Below are positions 1 through 6,335 of a DNA stretch of 6,978 bases, in pieces. The translations under genes were made by a program, and so were the position numbers. Position 1 is the stretch's first letter. Each line of letters opens with the position of its first letter. A model generated the notes under the pieces. The model did no database searches and had not been told where the DNA came from. It saw only the letters and a program-made list of their open reading frames with translations. The stretch comes from an uncultured Clostridia bacterium (GTDB lineage: Bacteria > Bacillota > Clostridia > TANB77 > CAG-508). The stretch covers positions 1 through 6,978 of the forward strand of contig CALXJN010000005.1 in NCBI GenBank assembly GCA_944388635.1, written 5' to 3'.

Positions 1-371
<371 letters not shown>

Positions 372-413
372 TTTTCGAACAATAAACTTCGTTCTGCTGT
401 GTCAGACTTCACT

Positions 414-456
414 AAAAATCTCCTCGATGTACACACGTACTATCTCGTCGATTTTT
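414..456 (-). other. Stem-loop in the 16S leader
   Basis: The arms AAAAATC (414-420) and GATTTTT (450-456) pair. Inside them GAT/ATC and GTAC/GTAC (429-432 with 437-440) pair around a 4-nt loop, separated from the outer stem by a symmetric internal loop. The two sides also read as an imperfect direct repeat on the RNA strand (ATCGACGAGAT and ATCGAGGAGAT). It is possibly a processing or antitermination structure of pre-16S RNA; the function is inferred from position only. Confidence 0.4.
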
Positions 457-523
457 GTTTGTCTTCCTTGCATAACTCGTTTCTTCTTCGAAAAGTATTG
501 CTCGCTTCTTCCTTCGAGCTCTT

Positions 524-539
524 GCAAATTTAAATTTGC
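524..539. repeat. Perfect 16-bp palindrome in the rRNA leader
   Basis: GCAAATTTAAATTTGC is fully self-complementary. It lies ~150 nt upstream of 16S inside the leader. It could be a protein-binding site or a folding element; nothing else in the sequence tells which. Confidence 0.4.
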
Positions 540-686
540 TATCTCTTGAGTTTTTCTAACTCTTTTTATTTCATCATTTCTTTATACTTCATATATGTTT
601 TCACATATATTTCCGCTTGGTCTCTTAAAGGATTTTTTGTTTACTTTTCAATGTACTTTTTCTTCCTCTTGTTGAGGAACTTTTAT

Positions 687-715
687 ATTATACACTTTTC
701 AAAAACGTTTGTCAA
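687..715 (-). promoter_or_regulatory. rRNA promoter, proximal (consensus sigma-A)
   Basis: On the minus strand TTGACA (710-715) is followed by a 17-nt spacer and TATAAT (687-692), an exact vegetative consensus at ideal spacing. A/T tracts immediately upstream (about 716-745) resemble an UP element. Transcription should start near 680, giving a leader of ~310 nt before 16S. Confidence 0.85.
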
Positions 716-737
716 CACTTTTTTAAAAGTTTTTCAT

Positions 738-771
738 TTTTTATTTTGCCTATTTTAGGGCAAAATAAAAA
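738..771. repeat. 13-bp inverted repeat between the two rRNA promoters
   Basis: TTTTTATTTTGCC (738-750) pairs with GGCAAAATAAAAA (759-771) around an 8-nt loop. It would form a hairpin in RNA from the distal promoter. Neither strand has a T-run directly after the stem, so it is not a convincing intrinsic terminator. A role in regulation between the two promoters is possible but unproven. Confidence 0.4.
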
Positions 772-883
772 CCAGTAATTGAACTGCAAATTTTCTTTTT
801 GTTAACCTTAAATATTACTAGTTTGTATACTAAAATATATACACTTTTTAATATGTTTTATCGTTTCGAATTAGTGTATAATT

Positions 884-912
884 ATAATAACATAATCACT
901 AAACAAAGTCAA
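884..912 (-). promoter_or_regulatory. rRNA promoter, distal (sigma-A type)
   Basis: TTGACT (907-912), a 17-nt spacer and TATTAT (884-889) lie on the minus strand about 200 nt upstream of the proximal promoter. A run of T/A bases precedes the -35. The motif GTGTTGAC is shared with the proximal promoter, and tandem promoters are usual for rRNA operons. It is weaker than the proximal one, with one mismatch in each hexamer. Confidence 0.65.
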
Positions 913-975
913 CACTTTTTTTAAAAATTTTTTAATATTTTTATTGGTAATTTTTTGCACCTATTTTTAACATGC

Positions 976-1021
976 AAATAAATAATAAAAATAAGTACTA
1001 TATAATTTTTATCTAGTACTT
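976..1021 (-). terminator. Probable weak terminator after spoIIIAH
   Basis: On the minus strand AAGTACTA and TAGTACTT (plus 1014-1021 and 993-1000) form an 8-bp stem with a 13-nt A/T loop, followed by the T-rich tail ATTTTTATTATTTATTT. It begins 15 nt after the spoIIIAH stop codon. The stem is AT-rich and the tail interrupted, so termination may be leaky. Confidence 0.5.
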
Positions 1022-1035
1022 ACCTTTGCTTAATT

Positions 1036-1644
1036 TTATTTTGTTGAAATATGTATATTATCAATTTCTGCTTTTAATTCTCTTGATACTATATTTTGTA
1101 TTTGAGCAATCTCGTCTTGTGAAAGTTCCTCTTTGCCAATTATTATGCTTATGCTATCATCATTTACAAAAATAATATTTTCTTTAAATCCTTTTGTAGA
1201 AAGTAAATTTTCAGCTATCATTATTGCATTTTGTATATCATTTATTTTGTTTATCTCTTCTTGAGCAATGGCTTTCTGCTCTGTATATGCATTTGTACTT
1301 TCTAAAACTTCTTGATATCTTTCTATCATTTGTGAATACATTACATTTCTTTCTAGTTTAGAAGTTGTAAAATAGTCATTACTTTCATTATTTATATCAG
1401 TATTTGTTGAAATCTCGTTTGTTACTATATTGTTACTTGTAGTATCTGCATTTTCTGCTACAATATTATTTCCGTCAATTATATTAGAACTTACAAGTTC
1501 TGCATCTCCTATTTGAGCAAGATCTAATGAGCTGTCCGCTTCCTCTGCTAATCCATGTGTTGCACTGTAATTCAAATATCCTGCTGTAATTAGCATTAAT
1601 GAAATCACTAAAAGTGCTAATTGGTTTTTCTTAAAAATTTTCAT
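1036..1644 (-). CDS. spoIIIAH: Stage III sporulation protein AH
   Basis: The 202-aa protein is a mother-cell membrane protein that forms a ring and pairs with forespore SpoIIQ across the intermembrane space. Residues 1-7 are basic and cytoplasmic, and residues 8-26 form one transmembrane helix. A low-complexity Asn/Ser/Thr/Glu linker (about 35-90) follows. Residues ~95-202 are the YscJ/FliF-like ring-building domain, recognisable from its glutamate/lysine helix and the ending with REL.AEI.NI. Length is close to the B. subtilis homologue (~218 aa). AAAGGAG lies 8 nt before the ATG, and the gene starts 15 nt after spoIIIAG. Its two CGG triplets (GCG GAC and GAC GGA) span codon boundaries and need no frameshift. 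It is the last gene of the operon. Confidence 0.96.
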   Translation of the reverse strand: MKIFKKNQLALLVISLMLITAGYLNYSATHGLAEEADSSLDLAQIGDAELVSSNIIDGNNIVAENADTTSNNIVTNEISTNTDINNESNDYFTTSKLERNVMYSQMIERYQEVLESTNAYTEQKAIAQEEINKINDIQNAIMIAENLLSTKGFKENIIFVNDDSISIIIGKEELSQDEIAQIQNIVSRELKAEIDNIHISTK

Positions 1645-1659
1645 AATCTAAATCTCCTT

Positions 1660-2284
1660 TCAATTCATACTAAAAACTTGTACTTTATGTGTTGGCACAC
1701 CTGTAACCGCTTCTACCGCAAGTATTATATTTGCCTTGACTTCTGCATTATTGGCTCCTTCTGCCGTAATAACGACTCCCTCTACTTTAGGATTTACAAT
1801 AGTCTGAGTTGCAGGTACACTCGTGCCGTTTTCATCTGTAAAAATCACCTCTTTATTTGTAGTTTCTTCATCAGACACTCTAGTTCCTCCTTCAGAATCA
1901 GTTTCAGAAGTATGTGAGGAAGAATTATTTTCATTGTACATTGCAACAACTTCTGAAGTTTTAGAATATGTAACAAGTACTTTTACTTTTCCGAACTCCT
2001 GACATTGTTCCTAATATATTTTCTATTCTTGTTTCTAATTCATCATCTATATTTTCTTCCTCTTTCCTCCCTTCTTCTGCTAATTCCTTATATGGAGAAT
2101 CGACATTTTCACTTTTGGGTTCGTCACTTTTAAGTATAAAGTTTATAGCAATAAGAGTTATTATCAATATGATTAAAAAAGCAAATAAATTATCTATTTT
2201 CTTTTTTCCGTTTTTATTTGTACTATCCCCCTCCTTTTTATTTGATATTAAACTTTTTATTTTATTCATTTGTTCTTTAAACAT
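1660..2284 (-). CDS. spoIIIAG: Stage III sporulation protein AG, interrupted by one CGGA site
   Basis: SpoIIIAG forms the large ring of the SpoIIIA-SpoIIQ channel in the mother-cell membrane. The plain reading ends 10 codons after Gly/Val at 1961-1963. Reading CGGA (1990-1993) as one residue, Gly98, restores a 207-aa protein, near the family length (~229 aa). There is a cytoplasmic N-terminus, one membrane helix (~34-52), an acidic linker, then GVGKVKVLVTYS and a C-terminal ring-building domain ending in the family signature NAEVKANI...VEAVTGVPTHKVQVF. The start is the ATG at 2284: GGAGG (2291-2295) sits 6 nt before it, but would touch an alternative ATG at 2290. The gene begins 10 nt after the spoIIIAF stop. 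Five other CGG triplets (GCG GTA, GCG GTT, ACG GCA, two AAC GGN) span codons and read normally. Confidence 0.92.
1990..1993 (-). other. CGGN recoding site 12 (spoIIIAG Gly98)
   Basis: Context is GTT CGGA AAA. Zero-frame reading stops at 1961-1963. Four-base reading gives GVGKVKV, matching the family pattern at the start of the ring domain. Confidence 0.85.
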
Positions 2285-2294
2285 AAGCATCCTC

Positions 2295-2880
2295 CTACAT
2301 AGAATTAACAGTTATATTTTCCAGTTCTATACCATAATTTTCATTTAATAATTTTTTTATGCTTTGAACCTCTTTATCAGACAAATTATTTTCTTTAGTT
2401 TCAAGCTCTTCTTCACCTATTTCTATTTTATCAATGATTATAGTATTAGTTTTATTTTTCTCATTCTTAGTTAAGTATAAATCTATTTTTGTTATTTCGC
2501 CTGTTTCTAAATTAATATCTAATAGTATATCTTCTATATATATTTCTTCTTTTGCTAAATCCTTTTCAATTTGTTTTTTTAGTTCACTCTTATATGTATT
2601 TTCAATTGACATATTGTTCACTTCATTAAACTTTTCTTCCATTGATATATATTCATCAGATTCTTTAAAATATTTTTCATATTTTGCATAATCTATATTA
2701 AGCTCTCCTCCGTGATATATATGTTATTATTGGTGAAATTATTGTATAAAGTATATATATTCCTATAACTGTTTTTATGTACTTTTTTGAATTTCCTTTA
2801 GGCAAAATCATTTCTAAAATCGTTGCAATTATAACCGCAATAATTATTTGTTCTGCCCATGAACTTATACTACTTATCAT
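2295..2880 (-). CDS. spoIIIAF: Stage III sporulation protein AF, interrupted by one CGGA site
   Basis: SpoIIIAF is a mother-cell membrane protein of the channel with a ring-forming soluble domain. Two transmembrane helices are visible (about 8-26 and 34-54), followed by a charged soluble region (58-194) rich in Glu/Lys/Asn. The plain reading ends four codons after a CGG. Reading CGGA (2709-2712) as Gly57 joins the two parts into 194 aa, similar to B. subtilis SpoIIIAF (~206 aa), with the sequence ITYISGGELNIDYAKYEKYF across the junction. The ATG overlaps the spoIIIAE stop by four bases (ATGA), typical of translational coupling. The internal GCG GTT reads normally. Confidence 0.92.
2709..2712 (-). 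other. CGGN recoding site 11 (spoIIIAF Gly57)
   Basis: Context is TCA CGGA GGA, so two glycines follow Ser. The zero-frame reading ends at a TAA (2698-2700) four codons after the CGG, which would remove the whole soluble domain. Confidence 0.85.
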
Positions 2881-4030
2881 CTGTACATCATCCCACTATT
2901 AGTTATTTTAATAACAAGAGTTAGTCCTATCATAAGCATTACTGAAATTGTGCAAACCATCCCTAGAAGTATTTTAAATGTATCCCCCATTTGTTCTAAT
3001 ACTGAAACTATTTTCTTGTCTGCAATAGGTTCAGCAAGTGCTGATGCTAAATTAAATGAAATAGAAATTATAGTGAGTTTTATTATTGGCATTAAACATA
3101 TAGAAAGTACAACGAATATTCCGTACAAATCCTACCGCATTTTTTAAGATATTGCTACATCCTAAAACTGCATCTACTGTTTCGCCAAGTAGTTTTCCTA
3201 CAACAGGTATACTACTCGTTACTACTGCTTTTGTAGTTTTGAGTGTAATACCGTCTACACTACTTGTCAGAGTTCCTTCTAAAGATAATATACCGTACAA
3301 AAATTGTAAGTACTATTCCTAAAGACCAGACAACACTCGATTTAAAAAATTTTGATAGTTTATTTATTTGAGTCTTGTCTGATATTTGCGACATTATGCC
3401 TAATGCTGTTCCGACTAATATAAGTGGCAAAAATACATATGAAATAATATTTCCGCACAAATGTAATGATAAGAAGTAATACTGGTTGTATCGTAGATGC
3501 AGTTACTACATTACCTGTTGCTATCATTAATGCTAGTAATATTGGAAGAAGGGAATTCAAAAAGCCAACAAGACTGTTTACGGTATCCTTAATAAGTATA
3601 ATTATTTCTGAGAAATTTGTCATAACTAAAGTAACTATTAAAATATATTGAACATAGTATGTTATCTTTCCTATCTCTCCGAGAATCAAATCCGTCACTT
3701 ATATTTTTTATTATGCTATGAACTATGATAATAACTAAAATATATCCGTAAAGTTTTTATCGTATTTAATGTTTCACTTCCTACTAATTTAAGTATTGCA
3801 TTTACTATTCCATTAACATTTAAATTTCCTGATATAGCATTTTTATATATGTCATTTATATCCAGTTCGGAAAATGTATCTTTTGTATAACTTTCAGCTT
3901 CTTGTAAAAAATCTGATATTTCTAACGCTTCCTCTTGGTCTTTTAAAGTTTCATTTGTTTCAGCTCCATATACAAAATTACTGCATTCGATTGTGAGAAG
4001 AAAAGATATTATAAAAATTATCTTTTTCAT
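2877..4030 (-). CDS. spoIIIAE: Stage III sporulation protein AE, interrupted by five CGGN sites
   Basis: SpoIIIAE is the large polytopic membrane protein of the SpoIIIA complex. Standard reading gives five fragments, each ended by an early stop. Four-base reading of CGGN at 3745-3748, 3678-3681, 3452-3455, 3292-3295 and 3120-3123 (Gly95, 117, 192, 245 and 302) yields one 382-aa protein, close to B. subtilis (~399 aa). Residues 1-23 look like a signal sequence (MKKIIFIISFLLT..., likely cleavage near YGA-ET). An acidic luminal stretch and several hydrophobic helices follow. The family-typical C-terminal part includes DAVLGCS.ILKNAVG, LMPIIKL.IISISFNLASAL.EP and NSGMMYR. AAGGAGAA lies 7 nt before the ATG, 14 nt after spoIIIAD. 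Three NNC GGN junctions and one GCG GTA read normally, so CGG alone is not the trigger; the in-frame phase is. Confidence 0.93.
3120..3123 (-). other. CGGN recoding site 10 (spoIIIAE Gly302)
   Basis: Context is TTT GTA CGGA ATA. The restored sequence NAVGFVGIFVVLSIC follows the conserved DAVLGCS motif. The zero-frame reading stops at 3052-3054. Confidence 0.85.
3292..3295 (-). other. CGGN recoding site 9 (spoIIIAE Gly245)
   Basis: Context is TTT GTA CGGT ATA, one of two CGGT sites. The zero-frame reading stops at 3260-3262. The restored sequence is IFVGILSLEGT. Confidence 0.85.
3452..3455 (-). other. CGGN recoding site 8 (spoIIIAE Gly192)
   Basis: Context is TTT GTG CGGA AAT. The restored sequence is ITFVGNIISYVFLPLILVG. 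The zero-frame reading stops at 3360-3362. Confidence 0.85.
3678..3681 (-). other. CGGN recoding site 7 (spoIIIAE Gly117)
   Basis: Context is TCT CGGA GAG. The restored sequence is ISDGFDSGEIGKITYYVQ. Just upstream, GAC GGA (phase 2) is read normally. The zero-frame reading stops at 3589-3591. Confidence 0.83.
3745..3748 (-). other. CGGN recoding site 6 (spoIIIAE Gly95)
   Basis: Context is TTA CGGA TAT. The restored sequence NTIKTLGYILVIIIVHSII enters the first internal membrane helix. The zero-frame reading stops at 3716-3718. Confidence 0.85.
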
Positions 4031-4044
4031 AAGTTCTCCTTATC

Positions 4045-4434
4045 TTAAGGTAATATTTTAAGTACTGTTTCGAGCATTGAAGAAATTATTGGTATAGATA
4101 TTGTAACAATTATTACCTTTCCTCCTAAATCAATCTTAGAAGCTATTGCACTTTCTCCCGAGTCTTTACAGATATTTACTGCAAATTCAGTTAAAAAAGC
4201 TATTCCTGTTATCTTAATAAGAATTTTTAGAAATTCATGGCTTGTTCCATTCATTCTACTTGCTAAATTTGAAAGTAGCTCAACTATTCCAGATACTTTA
4301 TCAAGTACTAAAAGTATTATTAATGCACTTGCAATAAGAGATATGTACACAGCAAATTCAGGTTTGTATTGTTTTATAATAATTATAATCACAACCGCTG
4401 ACAATGCTATACCTATAATTTTAATAATTTCCAT
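4045..4434 (-). CDS. spoIIIAD: Stage III sporulation protein AD
   Basis: This 129-aa protein consists mostly of membrane helices (about 5-20, 27-46, 75-90 and 104-122), with the length and pattern of SpoIIIAD. The family-like stretch EFAVNICKDSGESAIASKI lies between helices 3 and 4. It is an integral mother-cell membrane component of the SpoIIIA complex; its individual biochemical role is not established. AGAAAGG precedes the ATG. The gene sits 18 nt after spoIIIAC and 14 nt before spoIIIAE. Its two CGG triplets (TCG GGA, GCG GTT) span codon boundaries, and no frameshift is needed. Confidence 0.96.
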   Translation of the reverse strand: MEIIKIIGIALSAVVIIIIIKQYKPEFAVYISLIASALIILLVLDKVSGIVELLSNLASRMNGTSHEFLKILIKITGIAFLTEFAVNICKDSGESAIASKIDLGGKVIIVTISIPIISSMLETVLKILP

Positions 4435-4452
4435 ATATAAGCCTTTCTAAAT

Positions 4453-4647
4453 CTATAAGTCGAATATAGTTCTAACTGTATCAAATAAATTACTTATTTC
4501 TTGTATTACCATAGTAAGAACTATAACAAGTCCAGCAAGAGTTGTCATCATTGCTTGGTCTTCTCTTCCAGCTCGTACTAAAACTTGATGTAATACTGCA
4601 ACAAGTATTCCTATTGCTGCTATTTTAAAAAGTAAATCAATACTCAA
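4453..4647 (-). CDS. spoIIIAC: Stage III sporulation protein AC
   Basis: A tiny membrane protein with two helices (about 8-22 and 34-52) separated by a charged loop containing AGREDQA. It is a component of the SpoIIIA complex. The start is a TTG at 4647, giving 64 aa (LSIDLLFKIAAIGILVAVLH, with fMet first). GGAGG (4656-4660) lies 8 nt upstream. The longer frame starting with TTG at 4662 would place that GGAGG inside the coding region and is less likely. The B. subtilis protein (~68 aa) begins in the same place relative to the first helix. The gene contains no CGG; the loop arginines are CGA and AGA. Confidence 0.93.
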   Translation of the reverse strand: MSIDLLFKIAAIGILVAVLHQVLVRAGREDQAMMTTLAGLVIVLTMVIQEISNLFDTVRTIFDL

Positions 4648-4671
4648 ATCAATTTCCTCCAATTCTAAAAT

Positions 4672-5181
4672 TTATATAAGTATTATAACTATCGCAAGTC
4701 CTACAATAACTCCTAAATTTTTATACATTTTTTCATTTTTGTTTTGTTCTTCCTCTGATTTCTTTATTTGAATATCAATAAAATTATTCATTAGCTCAAT
4801 TTCGCTAAGTTGTCCTTCTGCATTTGTTTTCCCAAGTAAATTTTCTAACTTTTTTAAGATTTCTAAATCTTCACTATTTAAACTTGTATTAGAGCATTCT
4901 AATGCATACTTCCAAGCTTCACCTGCTGACACGCTTTTCATCTGTTCTACTGATGTTTTAAAAAGTTCCGAAATTCCTCCTGTAAATTCCTGTGATATTT
5001 CTAAAAATATTTGTGGAAGTGGTTCATATGTATATTTTATTTTTGTTTCTATGATATTTAAAATATTTCTAATATTTTTTAAATCTCTTACTCTATTTTT
5101 ATATCTACTTGCAAGAGCAAGTCCTATATATGAAACTGACATGAATATAAAAAATAATATTATATATTTTATAAATACCAT
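4672..5181 (-). CDS. spoIIIAB: Stage III sporulation protein AB
   Basis: The 169-aa protein matches the usual SpoIIIAB length (~170 aa). Layout: an N-terminal membrane helix (4-24); a central helical cytoplasmic domain with the family-like segments RDLKNIRNILNIIETKI.Y and PLPQIFLEIS; a Glu/Lys-rich helix ending QIKKSEEEQNKNEKMYKNLG; and a C-terminal membrane helix (~154-169). The family resembles type II secretion GspF-type membrane proteins, fitting its pairing with the SpoIIIAA ATPase. AGGTGG lies just upstream of the ATG; the gap from spoIIIAA is 52 nt. The only CGG (TCG GAA) spans two codons. Confidence 0.96.
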   Translation of the reverse strand: MVFIKYIILFFIFMSVSYIGLALASRYKNRVRDLKNIRNILNIIETKIKYTYEPLPQIFLEISQEFTGGISELFKTSVEQMKSVSAGEAWKYALECSNTSLNSEDLEILKKLENLLGKTNAEGQLSEIELMNNFIDIQIKKSEEEQNKNEKMYKNLGVIVGLAIVIILI

Positions 5182-5233
5182 TCTTCCACCTATCCTTTTT
5201 ATAATATATATGCAAGTTTATATAATTTTAGAA

Positions 5234-6135
5234 CTATAAATTTTCATATTCATAGATTTTACAAATTTTTCCTTTTTCTTTTTTATCTAAAAAAATTATT
5301 TTCTCAAATAAATTTAGTTCAAACATTTTATTGAAAATTGGGTTTAACTTTAACTTTTCCAAATTATCGCCGTGTGCTGTAAAAATCCCTTTTACTCCTG
5401 AACATAATGCATAGTTTATCGCATCTATATCAGATATGTTTCCAATTTCATCTGCAACAATTACTTTAGGAGACATACTTCTAATCATCATTTCTATCCC
5501 TATTTTTTTAGATATATTGTTTAATATATCTGTTCTTATTCCTATATCATTTTCTGCTTTTCCTCTGTACATAGCTGAAATTTCTCCACGCTCATCAATA
5601 ACACCAACTGTTAGCCCTTTAAAACCTTCTGTACCATTACTAATTGTTTTTATTAAATCTTTTAAAATTGTAGTTTTTCCAGAACCAGGTATTCCGAACG
5701 ATTAAACTATTATATATAGAGTTATTCTGTTTATTTAAAATAATATTTAAAATATCTTTAGCAATTCCGTTTATTTGTTTAGCAATTCTAAAATTTAAAC
5801 TATAAACATGTGATATATTTTTTACATTACCGATTTTCCATAACTACGTCGCCTGTTACCCCGCACTCTATGTCCTCCTTTTATAGTTATATATCCGAGA
5901 ACAAATTTGATTTTGATATGCATATATTGAATTATCACATATAATTTGTAAAATTCTTATTATTTCTTCTCCGTTTTATTTCATATGGCACAATAGTTTC
6001 ATTGTTTACAAACTTTAATATTATTGGTTTATATGCTCTTATTCTAATTTCTTCCAGATTAGAGTAGTTTTTTTCAATATTTTCTTTTAAAATTTCTGAG
6101 ATGTTTTTTGGAAAAAAACTTAATATTTCAAACAT
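5234..6135 (-). CDS. spoIIIAA: Stage III sporulation protein AA (ATPase), interrupted by five CGGN sites
   Basis: SpoIIIAA is a secretion-type (GspE/VirB11-like) ATPase thought to power the mother-cell side of the feeding channel. Standard reading breaks at 5970-5973, 5894-5897, 5860-5863, 5829-5832 and 5693-5696. Four-base reading of CGGN there (Gly55, 80, 91, 101, 146) gives 298 aa, near the B. subtilis length (~307 aa). Visible motifs: LEEIRIRAYKP (28-37), the conserved SGYITIKGGHRVGVTG (79-94), Walker A GIPGSGKTT (146-154), VIDERGEI (177-184) and Walker B VIVADEIG (223-230). Three of the recoded glycines lie in these motifs. AAGGAAG lies 8 nt before the ATG. As first gene of the operon it is expected under sigma-E control in the mother cell. 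AAC GGA and CAC GGC inside the gene are read normally. Confidence 0.93.
5693..5696 (-). other. CGGN recoding site 5 (spoIIIAA Gly146, Walker A)
   Basis: Context is GTT CGGA ATA. The residue is the first glycine of the P-loop GIPGSGKT. The zero-frame reading stops at 5640-5642, before any ATPase motif. Confidence 0.9.
5829..5832 (-). other. CGGN recoding site 4 (spoIIIAA Gly101)
   Basis: Context is AAT CGGT AAT, so the in-frame CGG is followed immediately by a zero-frame TAA (5827-5829). Four-base reading continues as ENGNVKNISH. Confidence 0.85.
5860..5863 (-). other. CGGN recoding site 3 (spoIIIAA Gly91)
   Basis: Context is GTG CGGG GTA, the only CGGG. It restores GGHRVGVTG, which corresponds to the conserved GGHRIGIAG of B. 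subtilis as I recall it. The zero-frame reading stops at 5822-5824. Confidence 0.87.
5894..5897 (-). other. CGGN recoding site 2 (spoIIIAA Gly80)
   Basis: Context is TCT CGGA TAT. It restores SGYITIKGGHR; the glycine before YITI is conserved in the family as I recall it. The zero-frame reading stops at 5868-5870. Confidence 0.87.
5970..5973 (-). other. CGGN recoding site 1 (spoIIIAA Gly55)
   Basis: Context is AAA CGGA GAA. The zero-frame reading stops at 5935-5937. Four-base reading continues as YEIKGEEIIRILQIICDNS, leading into the conserved YITI block. Confidence 0.83.
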
Positions 6136-6167
6136 TTCTAAACTTCCTTTAAATAAATCTTATTATT

Positions 6168-6198
6168 ATTATATGAATCAAAAATAATATTAGAACAA
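6168..6198 (-). promoter_or_regulatory. Possible spoIIIA operon promoter
   Basis: CATATAAT (6168-6175, minus strand) resembles the -10 of mother-cell sigma-E promoters (CATACA.T) and would start transcription ~25-30 nt before the spoIIIAA ATG. A sigma-E-like -35, TAATATT, lies 10 nt upstream of it, which is shorter than the usual ~14. A sigma-A reading (TTGTTC at 6193-6198, 19-nt spacer, TATAAT) also fits poorly. That spoIIIA is sigma-E-dependent is established in Bacillus; the exact site here is uncertain. Confidence 0.3.
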
Positions 6199-6240
6199 AT
6201 ACTTATAGTTTAAAACAAAGTTACCATTTGAGACTTATAA

Positions 6241-6329
6241 AATCCGGTCGTTTGGGACGCATCTAGAAAGGATTTGCCTGAAATCACTTCAAAAACTTGC
6301 AAATTAGAACCGTCCCAAGCGACCGGATT
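6241..6329. repeat. 89-nt inverted-repeat element between yebC and spoIIIAA
   Basis: Arms AATCCGGTCGTTTGGGACG (6241-6259) and CGTCCCAAGCGACCGGATT (6311-6329) are 19 nt long and complementary at 18 positions. The exception is a G-U pair in plus-strand RNA and an A-C mismatch in minus-strand RNA. Inside, ATTTGC/GCAAAT and TGAA/TTCA can pair further, giving a long branched or imperfect hairpin. The arms are much richer in GC than the surroundings. It could be a small non-autonomous mobile repeat (MITE or REP-like) or a structured RNA upstream of spoIIIAA. The short open frame across it (6210-6407) shares DNA with the yebC end and terminator, so I do not call a gene. Confidence 0.75.
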
Positions 6330-6335
6330 CATAAC

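Larger units (their letters stand above)
372..686 (-). other. 16S rRNA leader (about 310 nt, no gene)
   Basis: This is transcribed spacer between the proximal rRNA promoter and mature 16S. I see no protein gene; open frames here on the plus strand run antisense to rRNA or its leader and have no ribosome binding sites or protein-like composition. It contains a stem-loop (414-456), a perfect 16-bp palindrome (524-539) and a short hairpin (591-610: ATATATGT, 4-nt loop, ACATATAT). These are plausible folding or processing elements of the precursor. I did not recognise a boxA-type antitermination sequence. Confidence 0.6.

Noticed and set aside
738..771. Inverted repeat as a transcription terminator
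   Set aside because: No T-run follows the stem on either strand, and it lies between two rRNA promoters where termination would defeat the distal one.
1990..5973. Sequencing or assembly error as the cause of the 12 frameshifts
   Set aside because: Each extra C stands next to GG and does not extend a homopolymer, all 12 are in the same codon phase before glycine, and many other GG dinucleotides and 17 phase-shifted CGG triplets are unaffected. It cannot be fully excluded without reads.
1990..5973. Simple reassignment of CGG to another amino acid (Trp or Gln, as known elsewhere)
   Set aside because: A three-base reassignment does not change the frame; stop codons would still follow at every site. 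Four bases per residue are needed.
2295..6135. spoIIIA operon as a decaying pseudogene cluster
   Set aside because: Decay would give mixed lesions: deletions, stops and varied indels. Here only one lesion type occurs, motifs are intact, ribosome binding sites and spacing are preserved, and half the genes are undamaged.
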